Shown here one piece after another: positions 34,361-44,443 of a stretch of 64,000 nt of DNA. Numbering within the stretch: position 1 is the first letter of the stretch; the number at the start of each line of letters is the position of its first letter. The notes under the pieces are model-generated. The model was not told the DNA's origin, did not search any database, and worked only from the letters and a program-made list of their open reading frames with translations. This DNA comes from Streptomyces griseiscabiei. GTDB taxonomy: Bacteria > Actinomycetota > Actinomycetes > Streptomycetales > Streptomycetaceae. A program made the translations under genes and the position numbers. The DNA lies in contig NZ_JAGJBZ010000002.1 in NCBI RefSeq assembly GCF_020010925.1, positions 2,604,001 through 2,668,000 on the forward strand, written 5' to 3'.

Positions 34361-35835
34361 TTCACGTCCTCCTTGCCGCCGTCGGTCCGCTGCCACCAGT
34401 CCCGGAACGGCTCGGCGGGCAGTGCGGGGATGTCCCGGCTGGCACTCCACGCCCTGCCGGGGCCCGGCAGCGTACGGGGGTGGAAGCGGCGGGTGCGGGA
34501 CGCCAGCCGCTGCCCGGTGCGCAGCGCCCCGGGGTGGCTGAACGCCCAGCGCGCCGCCCGCATCGCCGCCCGCTCGGCGGCGTGTCCCTTCGCGGGCTTG
34601 AGGACGACCTTGTTGCCGTTCTCCGTCACCGGCCCGCCCTGCGCGATCCGCTCCCGCAGATGCACCAGCACCTCGGGGATGTCGATGGCGACCGGGCACA
34701 CCTCGTAGCAGGCGCCGCACAGCGAGGAGGCGTACGGCAGGGAGGCGTCGATCTCGCTTGCTGTGCCCCGGAGTTGGGGGCTGAGGATCGCGCCGATCGG
34801 GCCCGGGTACACCGAGCCGTACGCGTGACCGCCCGCCCGCTCGTACACCGGGCAGACATTGAGACACGCCGAGCAGCGGATGCAGCGCAGGGCCTGCCGG
34901 CCGACCTCGTCGGCGAGGGTGTCGGTGCGGCCGTTGTCGATGAGGACCAGATGGAAGGTCCCCGGCCCGTCCTCGTCGGTCGTGCCGGTCCAGGTGGAGG
35001 TGTAGGGGTTCATCCGCTCGGCGGTGGAGGAGCGGGGGAGGGTCTGCAGGAACACCTCCAGGTCCTGCCAGGTCGGCACGATCTTCTCGATGCCGACCAC
35101 CGAGATCAGGGTCTCGGGGAGGGTGAGGCACATCCGGCCGTTGCCCTCGGACTCCACGACCACCAGTGTGCCGGTCTCCGCGACCATGAAGTTGGCGCCG
35201 GAGACGCCCACCTTGGCCCGCAGGAACTTCTCCCGCAGATGCAGCCGCGCCGCCTCCGCCAGCTCGGCGGGCGTGTCGGTCAGGCCCTCGGGGGCCGGGC
35301 GGCCCCACTCGCTCATCTCCCGGGCGAAGATGTCCCGGATCTCGCCCCGGTTGCGGTGGATCGCCGGGACCAGGATGTGCGAGGGCCGGTCCTTGCCCAA
35401 CTGCACGATGAGTTCGGCGAGATCGGTCTCGTAGGCGTGGATGCCCTCGGCCTCCAGCGCCTCGTTCAGCCCGATCTCCTGCGTGGCCATCGACTTGACC
35501 TTGACGACCTCGCTCTCCCCGGTCGCCTTGACGAGATAGGTGACGATCCGGTTGGCCTCGTCCGCGTCGGCGGCCCAGTGGACTGTGCCGCCCGCCGCCG
35601 TGACCGACTCCTCCAACTGCACGAGATAGCGGTCGAGATGACGGAGCGTATGGTCCTTGATCTGCTTCCCCGCCTCGCGCAGCGCGGCCCAGTCGGACAC
35701 CTCCGCGACCGCGGTCGCGCGTTTGGCGCGGATGGTGTGGGTGGCGTGCCGCAGATTCCCGCGCAGGGTCGTGTTGTGCACGGCCTCGTGCGCGGCCTTC
35801 GGGAAGGCCGGCATGCCGACGAATGTCCCGCTCAT
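34357..35835 (-). CDS. lutB: Lactate utilisation iron-sulfur protein LutB
   Basis: The 492-residue protein combines an N-terminal LUD domain with an iron-sulfur region: CIRCSACLNVCPVYERAGGHAYGSVYPGP and SSLCGACYEVCPVAIDIPE supply two CxxCxxCxxxCP clusters. ETGTLVVVESEGNGRM lies in the LUD domain. A C-terminal extension rich in Arg follows. It acts with LutA and LutC in oxidising L-lactate. The ATG overlaps the lutA stop (ATGA at 35832-35835). Confidence 0.92.
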   Translation of the reverse strand: MSGTFVGMPAFPKAAHEAVHNTTLRGNLRHATHTIRAKRATAVAEVSDWAALREAGKQIKDHTLRHLDRYLVQLEESVTAAGGTVHWAADADEANRIVTYLVKATGESEVVKVKSMATQEIGLNEALEAEGIHAYETDLAELIVQLGKDRPSHILVPAIHRNRGEIRDIFAREMSEWGRPAPEGLTDTPAELAEAARLHLREKFLRAKVGVSGANFMVAETGTLVVVESEGNGRMCLTLPETLISVVGIEKIVPTWQDLEVFLQTLPRSSTAERMNPYTSTWTGTTDEDGPGTFHLVLIDNGRTDTLADEVGRQALRCIRCSACLNVCPVYERAGGHAYGSVYPGPIGAILSPQLRGTASEIDASLPYASSLCGACYEVCPVAIDIPEVLVHLRERIAQGGPVTENGNKVVLKPAKGHAAERAAMRAARWAFSHPGALRTGQRLASRTRRFHPRTLPGPGRAWSASRDIPALPAEPFRDWWQRTDGGKEDVK

Positions 35836-36587
35836 ACCAGCGGCTCCTCTTCCGTGCTCGCCAGGATCTCCGCGATGTGCACCGGCCGCAGGGCCGTCCG
35901 CAGCCGGGTCATCGTGCCCCCGAGGTGCATCAGACACGAGTTGTCGGCCGCGCACAGCACCTCGGCGCCCGTCGACTCGGCGTTGCGCACCTTGTCCGCG
36001 CCCATGGCCGCCGAGACATCGGAGTTCTTCACGGCGAACGTACCGCCGAAGCCGCAGCACTCGTCGGCCCCCGGCAGCTCCACCAACTCCAGCCCCTTCA
36101 CGGCCTGCAGCAGCCTGCGGGGCCGTTCCCCGAGCCCCAGGCTCCGCAGCCCGTGGCAGGTCGGGTGATAGGTCACCTTGTGCGGGTAGTGGGCGCCGAC
36201 ATCCGTCACGCCCAGCACGTCCACCAGGAACTCGGTCAGCTCGTACGTCTTGGGCACGACCGGCGCCAGCGTCCGCGCCAGGGTGTCCCCGCGCCCCTCC
36301 GCCCGCGCCCGCTCGCCCATCCGCGGATACAGCTCCCGCACCATCGCCCCGCAGGAGCCGGACGGCGTCACGATCGCCTCGTACTCCCGGAATACATCGG
36401 AGAACTTCCGGGCCAGCGGCTCGGCCTCCCGTCGGTACCCGGTGTTGTAGTGCGCCTGCCCGCAGCAGGTCTGACCCATCGGGAAGTCGACCTCGACGCC
36501 CAGCCTGGTCAGCAGTTTCACCACGGCTCGGCCGGTGTCCGGATAGAGCGTGTCGTTGACACAGGTCAGGAACAGGGCGACACGCAT
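35832..36587 (-). CDS. lutA: Lactate utilisation protein LutA (CCG-domain Fe-S protein)
   Basis: The 251-residue protein has two cysteine-rich CCG domains: MGQTCCGQAHYNTGY with PSGSCGAMVR, and TYHPTCHGLRSLGLG with ELPGADECCGFGGTFAVKN. This is the LutA/YkgE family, a heterodisulfide-reductase-like subunit. AAGGAG lies six bases before the ATG. It begins the lut operon, 127 bp after the rhamnulokinase stop on the same strand, so read-through from the rhamnose genes is possible. L-lactate from rhamnose breakdown is a likely substrate source. Confidence 0.92.
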   Translation of the reverse strand: MRVALFLTCVNDTLYPDTGRAVVKLLTRLGVEVDFPMGQTCCGQAHYNTGYRREAEPLARKFSDVFREYEAIVTPSGSCGAMVRELYPRMGERARAEGRGDTLARTLAPVVPKTYELTEFLVDVLGVTDVGAHYPHKVTYHPTCHGLRSLGLGERPRRLLQAVKGLELVELPGADECCGFGGTFAVKNSDVSAAMGADKVRNAESTGAEVLCAADNSCLMHLGGTMTRLRTALRPVHIAEILASTEEEPLV

Positions 36588-36714
36588 CGCGGCTCCTTGT
36601 GGGTCGGTCATCGGATGAGTGCAGGGTACGACGCGAGTACGCGGAGGGCGAGAGGCCCGGCGCCCCACTTGTGGACGCGGGGCACGCGAAGGGCCTCCCG
36701 GGACATGGCCCCGC

Positions 36715-38178
36715 TCACCGCGCGGTGAGCCGGGCCTCCGCCGCGCGCCAGGCCGCCGGGTCGCCCTGCGGCTCGTACCGCACCAGCGGCTGGGTACGGG
36801 CGAGGAGGCGCCGCATGGCGGCCCGGTCGCCCACCAGACCGTCGGCGCGGGCCTGGACGAGGACATTGCCCAGGGCCGCCGCCTCCGCCGGACCCGCCAC
36901 CACCGGCAGCCCGCAGGCGTCGGCGGTGAGCCGGCAGAGCAGCGCGTTACGGGTGCCGCCGCCCACGATGTGGACCACGTCCACGGGGTGGTCGGCCAGC
37001 GCCTGGGCCTCGGCCACGGCCTTGCGATGGGCGAGGGCGAGGGAGTCGAGGATGCAGCGGGTGATCTCGGCGGGCGTCCCCGGAACCGGTTGCCCCGACT
37101 CCCGGCACGCCTCGGCGATCCGCTCGGGCATCCGGCCGGGCGCGAGGAACGCCGAGTCCCCGGCGTCCACCACCGACCGCAGCGCGGGCACCCCCGCCGC
37201 GGCGCGCAGCAGCTCACCGAGATCCGGGTCCCCCCACTCCCGTACGCACTCCTGCAGCAGCCACAGCCCCATGATGTTCCGGAGATAGCGGACCGTGCCG
37301 TCGAGCCCCAGCTCATTGGTGAAGTTGGCGGCCCGGCTCGCCTCGGTCAGCACCGGGGCGTCCAGCTCCAGGCCGGCCAGCGACCAGGTGCCGGTGCAGA
37401 TGTACGCGAACCGCTCGCCGGTCGCCGGGACGGCGGCCACCGCCGAGGCGGTGTCGTGCGAGCCGACCGTGGTCACCGGCACGGGACCGCCGAGCCCCGT
37501 GGCCTCCAGCACCTCGGGGCGCAGCAGCCCCGCCGGGTCGCCGGGCCGCCGCAGCGGCGCGAACAGCCCCAGATCGACCCCGAGCCGCTCGGCCACGTCG
37601 TACGACCAGTCGCCGGTCCGGGGATCGATCAGCTGCGTCGTCGAGGCGTTGGTCAGCTCGGTGCCCTGCTCCCCGGTCAGCCAGTACGCCAGCAGATCGG
37701 GGATGAGCAACAGCCGCTTGGCGTAAGACAGTTGAGCGGAGGAGCGGGCCGCCGCCAGCTGGTAGAGCGTGTTGAAGGGCGCGTACTGCAACCCGGTCGC
37801 CGCGTACAGCTCGGCGGCGGGCACGGTGGCCCACACCTTCTCCGCGACACCCTCGGTCCGGGCGTCCCGGTAGTGCACCGGATTGCCCAGCAGGGCCCCG
37901 TCCGCGTCCAGCAGCCCGTAGTCGACGGCCCAGCTGTCGATCCCGACGGAGTCGACCCGCCCGTCGCCGAGGGCACCGGCCGCCCTCAGCCCGTCGAGGA
38001 CCCCCGCGTACAGCGACAGCACGTCCCAGCGCAGCCCCTCGGGGGTGCGCACCGGCCGGTTCGGGAACCGGTGGGCCTCCACCAGCTCCAGCGAGTCCCG
38101 CGCCGCGCGGCCGACCATGACCCGCCCACTGGACGCGCCGAGGTCGACCGCCGCGTACGACGCCACGGACGTGCTCAT
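36715..38178 (-). CDS. rhaB: Rhamnulokinase
   Basis: The 487-residue FGGY-family carbohydrate kinase begins AAVDLGASSGRVMVGR (phosphate loop), then GIDSWAVDYGLLD with the catalytic Asp, DARTEGV, VGSHDTASAVAAVP and VHIVGGGTRNALLCRLTADA. The DSWAVDYGLL and LQYAPFNTLYQL motifs are specific to RhaB. It phosphorylates L-rhamnulose at C1 using ATP. Its ATG overlaps the upstream fusion gene's stop by four bases, so translation is coupled. Confidence 0.93.
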   Translation of the reverse strand: MSTSVASYAAVDLGASSGRVMVGRAARDSLELVEAHRFPNRPVRTPEGLRWDVLSLYAGVLDGLRAAGALGDGRVDSVGIDSWAVDYGLLDADGALLGNPVHYRDARTEGVAEKVWATVPAAELYAATGLQYAPFNTLYQLAAARSSAQLSYAKRLLLIPDLLAYWLTGEQGTELTNASTTQLIDPRTGDWSYDVAERLGVDLGLFAPLRRPGDPAGLLRPEVLEATGLGGPVPVTTVGSHDTASAVAAVPATGERFAYICTGTWSLAGLELDAPVLTEASRAANFTNELGLDGTVRYLRNIMGLWLLQECVREWGDPDLGELLRAAAGVPALRSVVDAGDSAFLAPGRMPERIAEACRESGQPVPGTPAEITRCILDSLALAHRKAVAEAQALADHPVDVVHIVGGGTRNALLCRLTADACGLPVVAGPAEAAALGNVLVQARADGLVGDRAAMRRLLARTQPLVRYEPQGDPAAWRAAEARLTAR

Positions 38179-40214
38179 CGGAGGAAGGCGGCGGCCACGC
38201 CGGCGTCGACCGGGACGTGCAGACCGGTGGTGTGGGTCAGCTCCCCGCCGGTCAGCGCGAACACCGCGTTGGCCACGTGCTCGGGGAGCACCTCGCGCTT
38301 GAGGATGGTCCGCTGGGCGTAGAACTCGCCGAGCTTCTCCTCCTCGATCCCGTAGGTCGCCGCGCGCTGGGCACCCCAGCCGGCCGCGAAGATCCCCGAA
38401 CCGCGCACCACACCGTCCGGGTTGACGCCGTTGACGCGGATGCCGTGCTCACCCAGCTCGGCGGCGAGCAGCCGCACCTGGTGCGCCTGGTCGGCCTTGG
38501 TGGCGGAGTAGGCGATGTTGTTGGGCCCGGCGAAGACCGCGTTCTTCGAGGCGATGTAGACGATGTCACCACCCAGCCCCTGCGCGATCATCACACGGGC
38601 GGCCTCACGCGACACCAGGAACGACCCGCGGGCCATGATGTCGTGCTGCAGGTCCCAGTCCTTCGCGGAGGTCTCCAGCAGCGGCTTGGAGATGGAGATC
38701 CCCGCGTTGTTGACGACGAGATCGACGCCGCCGAAGGCCAGCGCGGCGGCCTTGAACGCCTCGGCGATCTGCCCCTCGTCGGTCACGTCGACGGTCACGG
38801 CGACGGCCTTGTCCGCCCCGCCCAGCTCCTCGGCGACGGCGGCGGCGTTCTCGGCGTCGAGGTCGGCGACGACCACACACGCCCCCTCGGCCACCAGCCG
38901 GTGCGCGATGGCCTTCCCGATCCCGCTGCCCGCACCGGTCACCAGCGCGACCCGGGTCGCCAGCGGCTTCGGCTTCGGCATCCGCTGGAGCTTGGCCTCC
39001 TCCAGCGCCCAGTACTCGATCCGGAACTTCTCCGACTCCTCGATCGGCGCGTACGTCGACACCGCCTCGGCGCCCCGCATCACGTTGATCGCGTTGACGT
39101 AGAACTCGCCGGCGACCCGCGCGGTCTGCTTGTCCTTGCCGAAGCTGAACATGCCCACGCCCGGGACCAGCACGATCGCCGGGTCGGCGCCGCGCATCGC
39201 GGGGGAGTCGGGCAGCGCGTTCCGCTCGTAGTAGGCGGCGTACTCCTCGCGGTACTCGGCGTGCAGCTCCTTGAGCCGGGCGATCGCGGAGTCCAGGTCG
39301 GCGGTCGGCGGCAGGTCGAGGACCAGCGGCCGGACCTTCGTCCGCAGGAAGTGGTCGGGGCAGGAGGTGCCCAGCGCGGCGAGCCGGGGGTGCTCGGCGG
39401 CGGCCAGGAAGTCGAGGACCACGTCGGAGTCGGTGAAGTGCCCGACCTGGGCCCTGTCCCGCGAGGCGATCGCCCTCACGTGCGGGGCGAGAGCGGCGGC
39501 CCGCTCGCGACGCGCGGCGGCTTCGAGGGCCTGGTACCCCTCGACGACGGGCCCGAAGGGCTCCGCCTTCCCCTTCTCCTGAAGGAACCGCTCGGCGGTC
39601 CGGATGATGTGCAGCGAGTTCTTCTCGCACTCCTCGGCGGTGTCACCCCAGGCGGTGATGCCGTGGCCGCCGAGGACGCACCCGACGGCCTGCGGGTTGG
39701 CCTCCTTGATGGCCGCGATGTCCAGCCCCAGCTGGAACCCGGGCCGCCGCCACGGCACCCACACCACGCTGTCCCCGAAACACTCGGCGGTCAGCTTCTC
39801 CCCGTCCACCGCACAGGCGAGCGCGATCCCGGAGTCCGGGTGCAGATGATCGACATGGGCGGCGTCCACGAGCCCGTGCATCGCCGTGTCGATCGACGGC
39901 GCCGCGCCGCCCTTGCCGTGCAGGCAGTAGTCGAACGCGGCGACCATCTCGTCCTCGCGCTCCACCCCCGGATACACCTCGACCAGCGCCCGCATCCGGT
40001 CCAGCCGCAGCACGGCGAGCCCCGCCTCGGTCAGGGTCCCCAGGTCACCGCCGGACCCCTTCACCCACATCAGCTCCACATCACCCCCGGTGACGGGATC
40101 GGTGTCGGTCCCCTTCGCGGACGCGTTGCCACCGGCGTAGTTGGTGTTCCGGGCATCGGCACCGAGCCGACGCGACCGGGCGAGCAGGGCTGCGGCTTCG
40201 GGATGGGTTGCCAT
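38175..40214 (-). CDS. Bifunctional rhamnulose-1-phosphate aldolase/L-lactaldehyde dehydrogenase
   Basis: The 679-residue fusion has an N-terminal class II aldolase domain (about residues 1-420) with zinc-ligand HVDHLHPDSGIALAC and GHGITAWGDT. A C-terminal SDR domain follows: VALVTGAGSGIGKAIAHRL, NNAGISISKPLLE and YSATKADQ. This matches RhaE-RhaW-type bifunctional enzymes. The aldolase splits rhamnulose 1-phosphate into DHAP and L-lactaldehyde, which the second domain oxidises to L-lactate. It lies between rhaI and rhaB. The adjacent LutABC operon would take the lactate to pyruvate. The start ATG follows AAGGATT. Confidence 0.9.
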   Translation of the reverse strand: MATHPEAAALLARSRRLGADARNTNYAGGNASAKGTDTDPVTGGDVELMWVKGSGGDLGTLTEAGLAVLRLDRMRALVEVYPGVEREDEMVAAFDYCLHGKGGAAPSIDTAMHGLVDAAHVDHLHPDSGIALACAVDGEKLTAECFGDSVVWVPWRRPGFQLGLDIAAIKEANPQAVGCVLGGHGITAWGDTAEECEKNSLHIIRTAERFLQEKGKAEPFGPVVEGYQALEAAARRERAAALAPHVRAIASRDRAQVGHFTDSDVVLDFLAAAEHPRLAALGTSCPDHFLRTKVRPLVLDLPPTADLDSAIARLKELHAEYREEYAAYYERNALPDSPAMRGADPAIVLVPGVGMFSFGKDKQTARVAGEFYVNAINVMRGAEAVSTYAPIEESEKFRIEYWALEEAKLQRMPKPKPLATRVALVTGAGSGIGKAIAHRLVAEGACVVVADLDAENAAAVAEELGGADKAVAVTVDVTDEGQIAEAFKAAALAFGGVDLVVNNAGISISKPLLETSAKDWDLQHDIMARGSFLVSREAARVMIAQGLGGDIVYIASKNAVFAGPNNIAYSATKADQAHQVRLLAAELGEHGIRVNGVNPDGVVRGSGIFAAGWGAQRAATYGIEEEKLGEFYAQRTILKREVLPEHVANAVFALTGGELTHTTGLHVPVDAGVAAAFLR

Positions 40215-40299
40215 GTGCGATCAATCCTTACGGTGAGATGGGTACGGGGTTCAGCTCGGGGGTCGGGGTGCGTCGCCGGGTGCGGGTCCGTGGGGCTTC

Positions 40300-40400
40300 T
40301 CGCGCAGTTCCCCGCGCCCCTGAAAAGCAGGGGCTGCGCCCCGTGCTTTTCGTCCCGAAAGGGCCGCAGGCCGCTTTCAGGGGCGCGGGGAACTGCGCGA
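40300..40400. repeat. Inverted pair of interspersed repeats bracketing a hairpin
   Basis: The 22-bp core AGGGGCGCGGGGAACTGC plus GCGA occurs on the minus strand at 40300-40321 and on the plus strand at 40379-40400, identical to 6293-6314. Between them AAAAGCA-GGGGC pairs with GCCCC-G-TGCTTTT (about 40324-40351), a terminator-like stem ending in TTTT. The block fills the gap between rhaI and the aldolase fusion gene and may uncouple their expression. Confidence 0.8.
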
Positions 40401-40460
40401 CCGGCCACGAACCGGCCCGCAGCCCGCGACGAACAAGAACAGGCAGACGGAACCCGGAGA

Positions 40461-41630
40461 TCAGGCCCCCCACCCCGCCTGTTCCCCACCCACCCGCTCC
40501 TCGACGATCTTCGCCGCCCACCCGGACGCGCGGTAGGCCTTCAACGGCTCGGGGTCCAACCCCATCTCCTCCCGCACCTCCCGCAGCAACGGCCGCACAT
40601 CCGTGTTGTACGCGTCCATCACGACCGCGTTCGCCTCCAGCACATCCCCGTCCCGCTGAGCAACAGCAAGGGCCTCCCGGTCAACGAGCAGCGCCTTCGC
40701 CGTCGCCTCCTGCACATTCATCACCGACCGGATGATCGCCGGGATCTTCGCCTCGATGTTGTGGCACTGGTCGAGCATGAACGCGACCTCGGGAGTGAAC
40801 CCACCCCCACGCACCACCTCGTACATGATCCGGAACAGCTGGAAGGGATCGGCCGCCCCGACCATCAGGTCGTCGTCCGCGTAGAAGCGCGAGTTGAAGT
40901 CGAACGCCCCGAGCTTCCCCTCCCGCAGCAGCGTCGCCACGATGAACTCGATGTTGGTGCCCGGCGCGTGGTGCCCGGTGTCGACCACGACCTGCGCCTT
41001 CGGCCCGAGCTTCAGGCAGTGCGCGTAGGCGGTGCCCCAGTCCGGGACATCGGTCGAGTAGAACGCCGGCTCGAAGAACTTGTACTCCAGCAGCATCCGC
41101 TGGTCGTCCCCGAGCCGCGCGTACACCTCGGCGAGGCCCTCGGCCAGCCGGTCCTGCCGCTCACGGATGTCGTCCTGGCCGGGATAGTTCGTACCGTCCG
41201 CGAACCACAGCTTGAGATCGCGCGACCCGGTCGCGTCCATGATGTCGACGCACTCCAGGAGATGATCGACGGCCTTGCGCCGGATCGCCGCGTCCGGGTG
41301 GCAGACGCTGCCGAGCTTGTAGTCGTCGTCCTGGAACGTGTTGGAGTTGATGGCGCCCAGCTTCACACCACGCTCCCGCGCGTGCTTCGACAGCTCTGCG
41401 TACCCGTCGGAGCCCTCCACCTTGTCCCACGGGATGTGCAGCGCCACGGTCGGGGCCACGCCGGTGAACTCGTGGACCTTCCCGGCGTCGTCCAGCTTCT
41501 CCCAGGGATCACGCGGGACACCCTGTTGGGCGAACACCTTGAAGCGGGTTCCGGAGTTCCCGTACGCCCACGACGGCGTCTCGACGGCCTGGGTCTTGAG
41601 GGCGGCCTTCACCGCGGCGAGCTCGGTCAC
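40461..41630 (-). CDS. rhaI: L-rhamnose isomerase
   Basis: The 389-residue TIM-barrel isomerase has VALHIPWDKVEG, LKLWFADGTNYPGQDD, LEYKFFEPAFYSTDVPDWG, VVDTGHHAPGTNIEF and FDFNSRFYADDDLMVGAADPFQLF, which supply the His, Asp and Glu metal ligands. It matches the RhaI type found in Pseudomonas and actinobacteria rather than E. coli RhaA. It interconverts L-rhamnose and L-rhamnulose. It is the first gene of the leftward rhamnose operon; the operator-like palindrome at 41657-41670 is 27 bp upstream. Confidence 0.92.
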   Translation of the reverse strand: MTELAAVKAALKTQAVETPSWAYGNSGTRFKVFAQQGVPRDPWEKLDDAGKVHEFTGVAPTVALHIPWDKVEGSDGYAELSKHARERGVKLGAINSNTFQDDDYKLGSVCHPDAAIRRKAVDHLLECVDIMDATGSRDLKLWFADGTNYPGQDDIRERQDRLAEGLAEVYARLGDDQRMLLEYKFFEPAFYSTDVPDWGTAYAHCLKLGPKAQVVVDTGHHAPGTNIEFIVATLLREGKLGAFDFNSRFYADDDLMVGAADPFQLFRIMYEVVRGGGFTPEVAFMLDQCHNIEAKIPAIIRSVMNVQEATAKALLVDREALAVAQRDGDVLEANAVVMDAYNTDVRPLLREVREEMGLDPEPLKAYRASGWAAKIVEERVGGEQAGWGA

Positions 41631-41656
41631 GTCAGGGCTCCTACCGGCTTCGATGT

Positions 41657-41834
41657 CTGAAACGATTCAGCACCGGAAACTATGAGTGCCTCGCCGGACT
41701 GTCAAGCCCTGTGCTCAATACCGTTCTCCGTGACCCTGTTGTGACCACTTCTATCGAAAGAATTTCGACCGGAACCCATTGACGTGACATGCGACTGATG
41801 CCTAACGTCCCGGCAACCTAGTTGAAACCTTTCA
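41657..41834. promoter_or_regulatory. Divergent rhamnose promoter region with three operator-like palindromes
   Basis: The 258-bp gap between rhaI and the importer operon contains CTGAAACGATTCAG (41657-41670) near rhaI and TGAAACCTTTCA (41823-41834) near the importer, both LacI-type with the TGAAA/TTTCA pattern. Between them TCGAAA-GAA-TTTCGA (41754-41768) is a perfect inverted repeat of a different type. The LacI regulator at 48556 probably binds the two outer sites. Confidence 0.7.
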
Positions 41835-41888
41835 CGACGGAGTGAGGCAGCTTCTCCGCTAGCCACCGGCCGTCGTCGAGGAGCCTCC

Positions 41889-43406
41889 ATGACCCACCGG
41901 TCCGACACGGGTCCGGCCCCCGTTCTCGCGCTGAAGGGCGTCTCCAAGTCCTTCGGCGCCGTACGCGCCCTGCGGGACGTGTCCCTCGAACTGTTCCCGG
42001 GCGAGGTGCACGCACTCGCCGGGGAGAACGGCGCGGGCAAGTCGACCCTGATCAAGAGCCTCGCCGGGGTGCACCGACCGGACTCCGGTCAGGTGCTCCT
42101 CGACGGCGAGCCCACGGTCTTCCACGGCCCGGCCGACGCCCGGGACGCGGGTATCGCCGTGATCTACCAGGAGCCCACGCTCTTCCCCGACCTTTCGATC
42201 GCCGAGAACATCTTCATGGGCCGCCAGCCACGGCGCGCCCTCGGCCGCATCGATCACAAGGCCACCCACGCGGCGACCCTCGCCCTGATGCAGCGGCTCG
42301 GTGTCGAACTCGACCCCGACCGCCCGGCGCGCGGACTGTCCATCGCCGACCAGCAGATCGTCGAGATCGCCAAGGCGCTCTCCTTCGACGCCCGCGTCCT
42401 GATCATGGACGAGCCCACGGCGGCCCTCACCGGCAGCGAGGTGGCCCGGCTCTTCGGCGTCGTCCGCACCCTGCGCGAGCAGGGCTCCGCCGTCCTGTTC
42501 ATCTCCCACCGGCTGGAGGAGATCTTCCAGATCTGCCAGCGGGTCACCACCCTGCGCGACGGCGCCTGGATCTCCAGCGAACCGATCGACGGCATGACCG
42601 AGGACGACCTGGTCCGCCGCATGGTCGGCCGCGACCTGGAGGAGCTGTACCCGAAGCAGGACGTCGAGGCGGGTGAAGTCGCGCTGAGCGTGCGGCGGTT
42701 GACCCGCGAGGGCGTCTTCACCGATGTCTCCTTCGACGTCCGCCGCGGCGAGATCGTGGGCCTTGCCGGTCTCGTCGGCGCCGGCCGCACCGAGGTCGCG
42801 CGGGCCGTCTTCGGCATCGACCGCTGGGACGCGGGCGAGGTCGACCTCGACGGCCGCGCGCTCACCAACGGCGCCCCGTCCGTCGCGATGGCCGCCGGGC
42901 TCGCCCTGGTCCCCGAGGACCGCCGCGCCCAGGGCCTGGTGATGGACATGTCCATCGAGCGGAACATCGGCCTCACCGGGCTCCGTACGAGCGTCAGGGC
43001 CGGCCTCGTCGACCGCGGCGCCGAACGCGACCGCTCCCTCGACTGGGCGGTCAAGCTCCAGGTCAAGTACGCCCGGATCGCCGACACCGTCAACACCCTG
43101 TCCGGCGGCAACCAGCAGAAGGTCGTCCTCGCCAAGTGGCTCGCCACCGGCCCCAAGGTGCTGATCGTCGACGAGCCCACCCGGGGCATCGACGTCGGCA
43201 CCAAGGCCGAGGTGCACCGCCTCCTCAGTCAGCTCGCCGCCGACGGGGTCGCCGTGCTGATGATCTCCTCCGACCTGCCCGAGATCCTCGGTATGGCCGA
43301 CCGCGTGCTCGTGATGCACGAGGGCCGGCTCACCGCCGAGATCCCTCGCTCCGAAGCCACCGAGGAATCCGTGATGGCCGCAGCCACCGGGAGGGCCGCC
43401 GCATGA
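41889..43406 (+). CDS. rhaT: Rhamnose ABC importer, duplicated ATP-binding protein
   Basis: The 505-residue protein has two ABC domains in the RbsA layout. The first has Walker [19 protein letters not shown] and Walker [13 protein letters not shown]. The second has the degenerate [16 protein letters not shown] in place of Walker A but an intact [15 protein letters not shown] and [13 protein letters not shown]. This asymmetry is normal for sugar importers. It powers uptake of L-rhamnose with the two permeases and the binding protein downstream. The ATG was chosen at 41889, after GAGGAGCC. Its stop overlaps the next gene (ATGA). Confidence 0.92.
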   Translation: MTHRSDTGPAPVLALKGVSKSFGAVRALRDVSLELFPGEVHALAGENGAGKSTLIKSLAGVHRPDSGQVLLDGEPTVFHGPADARDAGIAVIYQEPTLFPDLSIAENIFMGRQPRRALGRIDHKATHAATLALMQRLGVELDPDRPARGLSIADQQIVEIAKALSFDARVLIMDEPTAALTGSEVARLFGVVRTLREQGSAVLFISHRLEEIFQICQRVTTLRDGAWISSEPIDGMTEDDLVRRMVGRDLEELYPKQDVEAGEVALSVRRLTREGVFTDVSFDVRRGEIVGLAGLVGAGRTEVARAVFGIDRWDAGEVDLDGRALTNGAPSVAMAAGLALVPEDRRAQGLVMDMSIERNIGLTGLRTSVRAGLVDRGAERDRSLDWAVKLQVKYARIADTVNTLSGGNQQKVVLAKWLATGPKVLIVDEPTRGIDVGTKAEVHRLLSQLAADGVAVLMISSDLPEILGMADRVLVMHEGRLTAEIPRSEATEESVMAAATGRAAA

Positions 43407-44443
43407 CGGTGACCACCCCTCAGAACAGCCCCGTCACCGAGGTGCCCAAGTCCAGCGGCACCCGGCTCGTGGACCGCGTCTTCAAGATGCGCGAACTCGC
43501 CATCCTGGTCGTCTTCCTGGTGATGATCGTCGTCACCCAGCTCGGCAACAGCGAGTTCCTCACCGAACAGGGCATCAAGGACCTGCTGCTCAACGCGACC
43601 ATCCTGGTGCTGGTCGCCGTCGGCCAGTCCCTGGTCGTCATCACCCGCAACGTCGACCTGTCGGTCGGCTCCACCCTCGGCATCAGCGCCTTCGCCGCCG
43701 GTACCTATCTCCAGGGCGGCGGCAACGCGGTCGTGGCCGTGGCTCTCGCGGTCCTGATGGGCATCGGCTTCGGTCTGCTGAACGGACTGCTCGTCAGCCT
43801 CGGTCAGGTCCCCGCCCTCGTCGTCACCCTCGGCACGCTGTACATCATCCGGGGCATCGACTCGATCTGGGTCGGCTCCCGCCAGATCACCGCGTCCGCC
43901 CTCCCCGACGGCTTCGTCGACTTCGGCTCCGGCGGCATCTCCGCGGTGCCCTACCTGGCGCTGATCGCGGTGGCGGTGCTGGTGGCGACGGCGTACTACA
44001 TGAAGCACTTCGGCAGCGGACGCGAGCTGTACGCCCTCGGCTCCAACCCGGAGGCCGCCCGGCTCGCCGGTATCCCGGTCCGCAAGCGCATCCTGGTCGC
44101 CTACACGTTCTGCGGCGCCCTCGCCGGCCTCGCCGGAGCGCTGTACCTGGCCCGCTTCGGCAACGTCGACTCCAGCACCGGCAACGGCTACGAACTCACC
44201 GTCGTCAGCGCGGTCGTCGTCGGCGGTGTCGTCTTCACCGGCGGCTCCGGCAGCGTCTACGGCGCGGCGCTCGGCGCCCTGCTGCTGACCTCCATCAACA
44301 GCGTGCTGCCCGCCCTCGGCGTCAGCTCGGTGTGGGTGCTGGCCATCAACGGCATCCTGCTCATCCTCGCCATCGCCGTGGACCGCGTCGTCGCGCTGCG
44401 GGTGGCGGCAGCCCTGAAGAAGAGGAACGCCCGCCATGGCTGA
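43403..44443 (+). CDS. rhaP: Rhamnose ABC importer permease 1
   Basis: The 346-residue membrane protein belongs to the RbsC/BPD-transp-2 family, with about nine hydrophobic segments and signatures [65 protein letters not shown] and [27 protein letters not shown]. It pairs with the next gene to form the pore. The ATG overlaps the ATPase stop by four bases. Confidence 0.9.
   Translation: MTVTTPQNSPVTEVPKSSGTRLVDRVFKMRELAILVVFLVMIVVTQLGNSEFLTEQGIKDLLLNATILVLVAVGQSLVVITRNVDLSVGSTLGISAFAAGTYLQGGGNAVVAVALAVLMGIGFGLLNGLLVSLGQVPALVVTLGTLYIIRGIDSIWVGSRQITASALPDGFVDFGSGGISAVPYLALIAVAVLVATAYYMKHFGSGRELYALGSNPEAARLAGIPVRKRILVAYTFCGALAGLAGALYLARFGNVDSSTGNGYELTVVSAVVVGGVVFTGGSGSVYGAALGALLLTSINSVLPALGVSSVWVLAINGILLILAIAVDRVVALRVAAALKKRNARHG

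Noticed and set aside
38217..41660. Plus-strand open frame of about 1,150 codons over the rhamnose aldolase fusion and isomerase genes
   Set aside because: It is antisense to rhaI and the aldolase fusion gene, crosses the interspersed repeats and has shadow composition.
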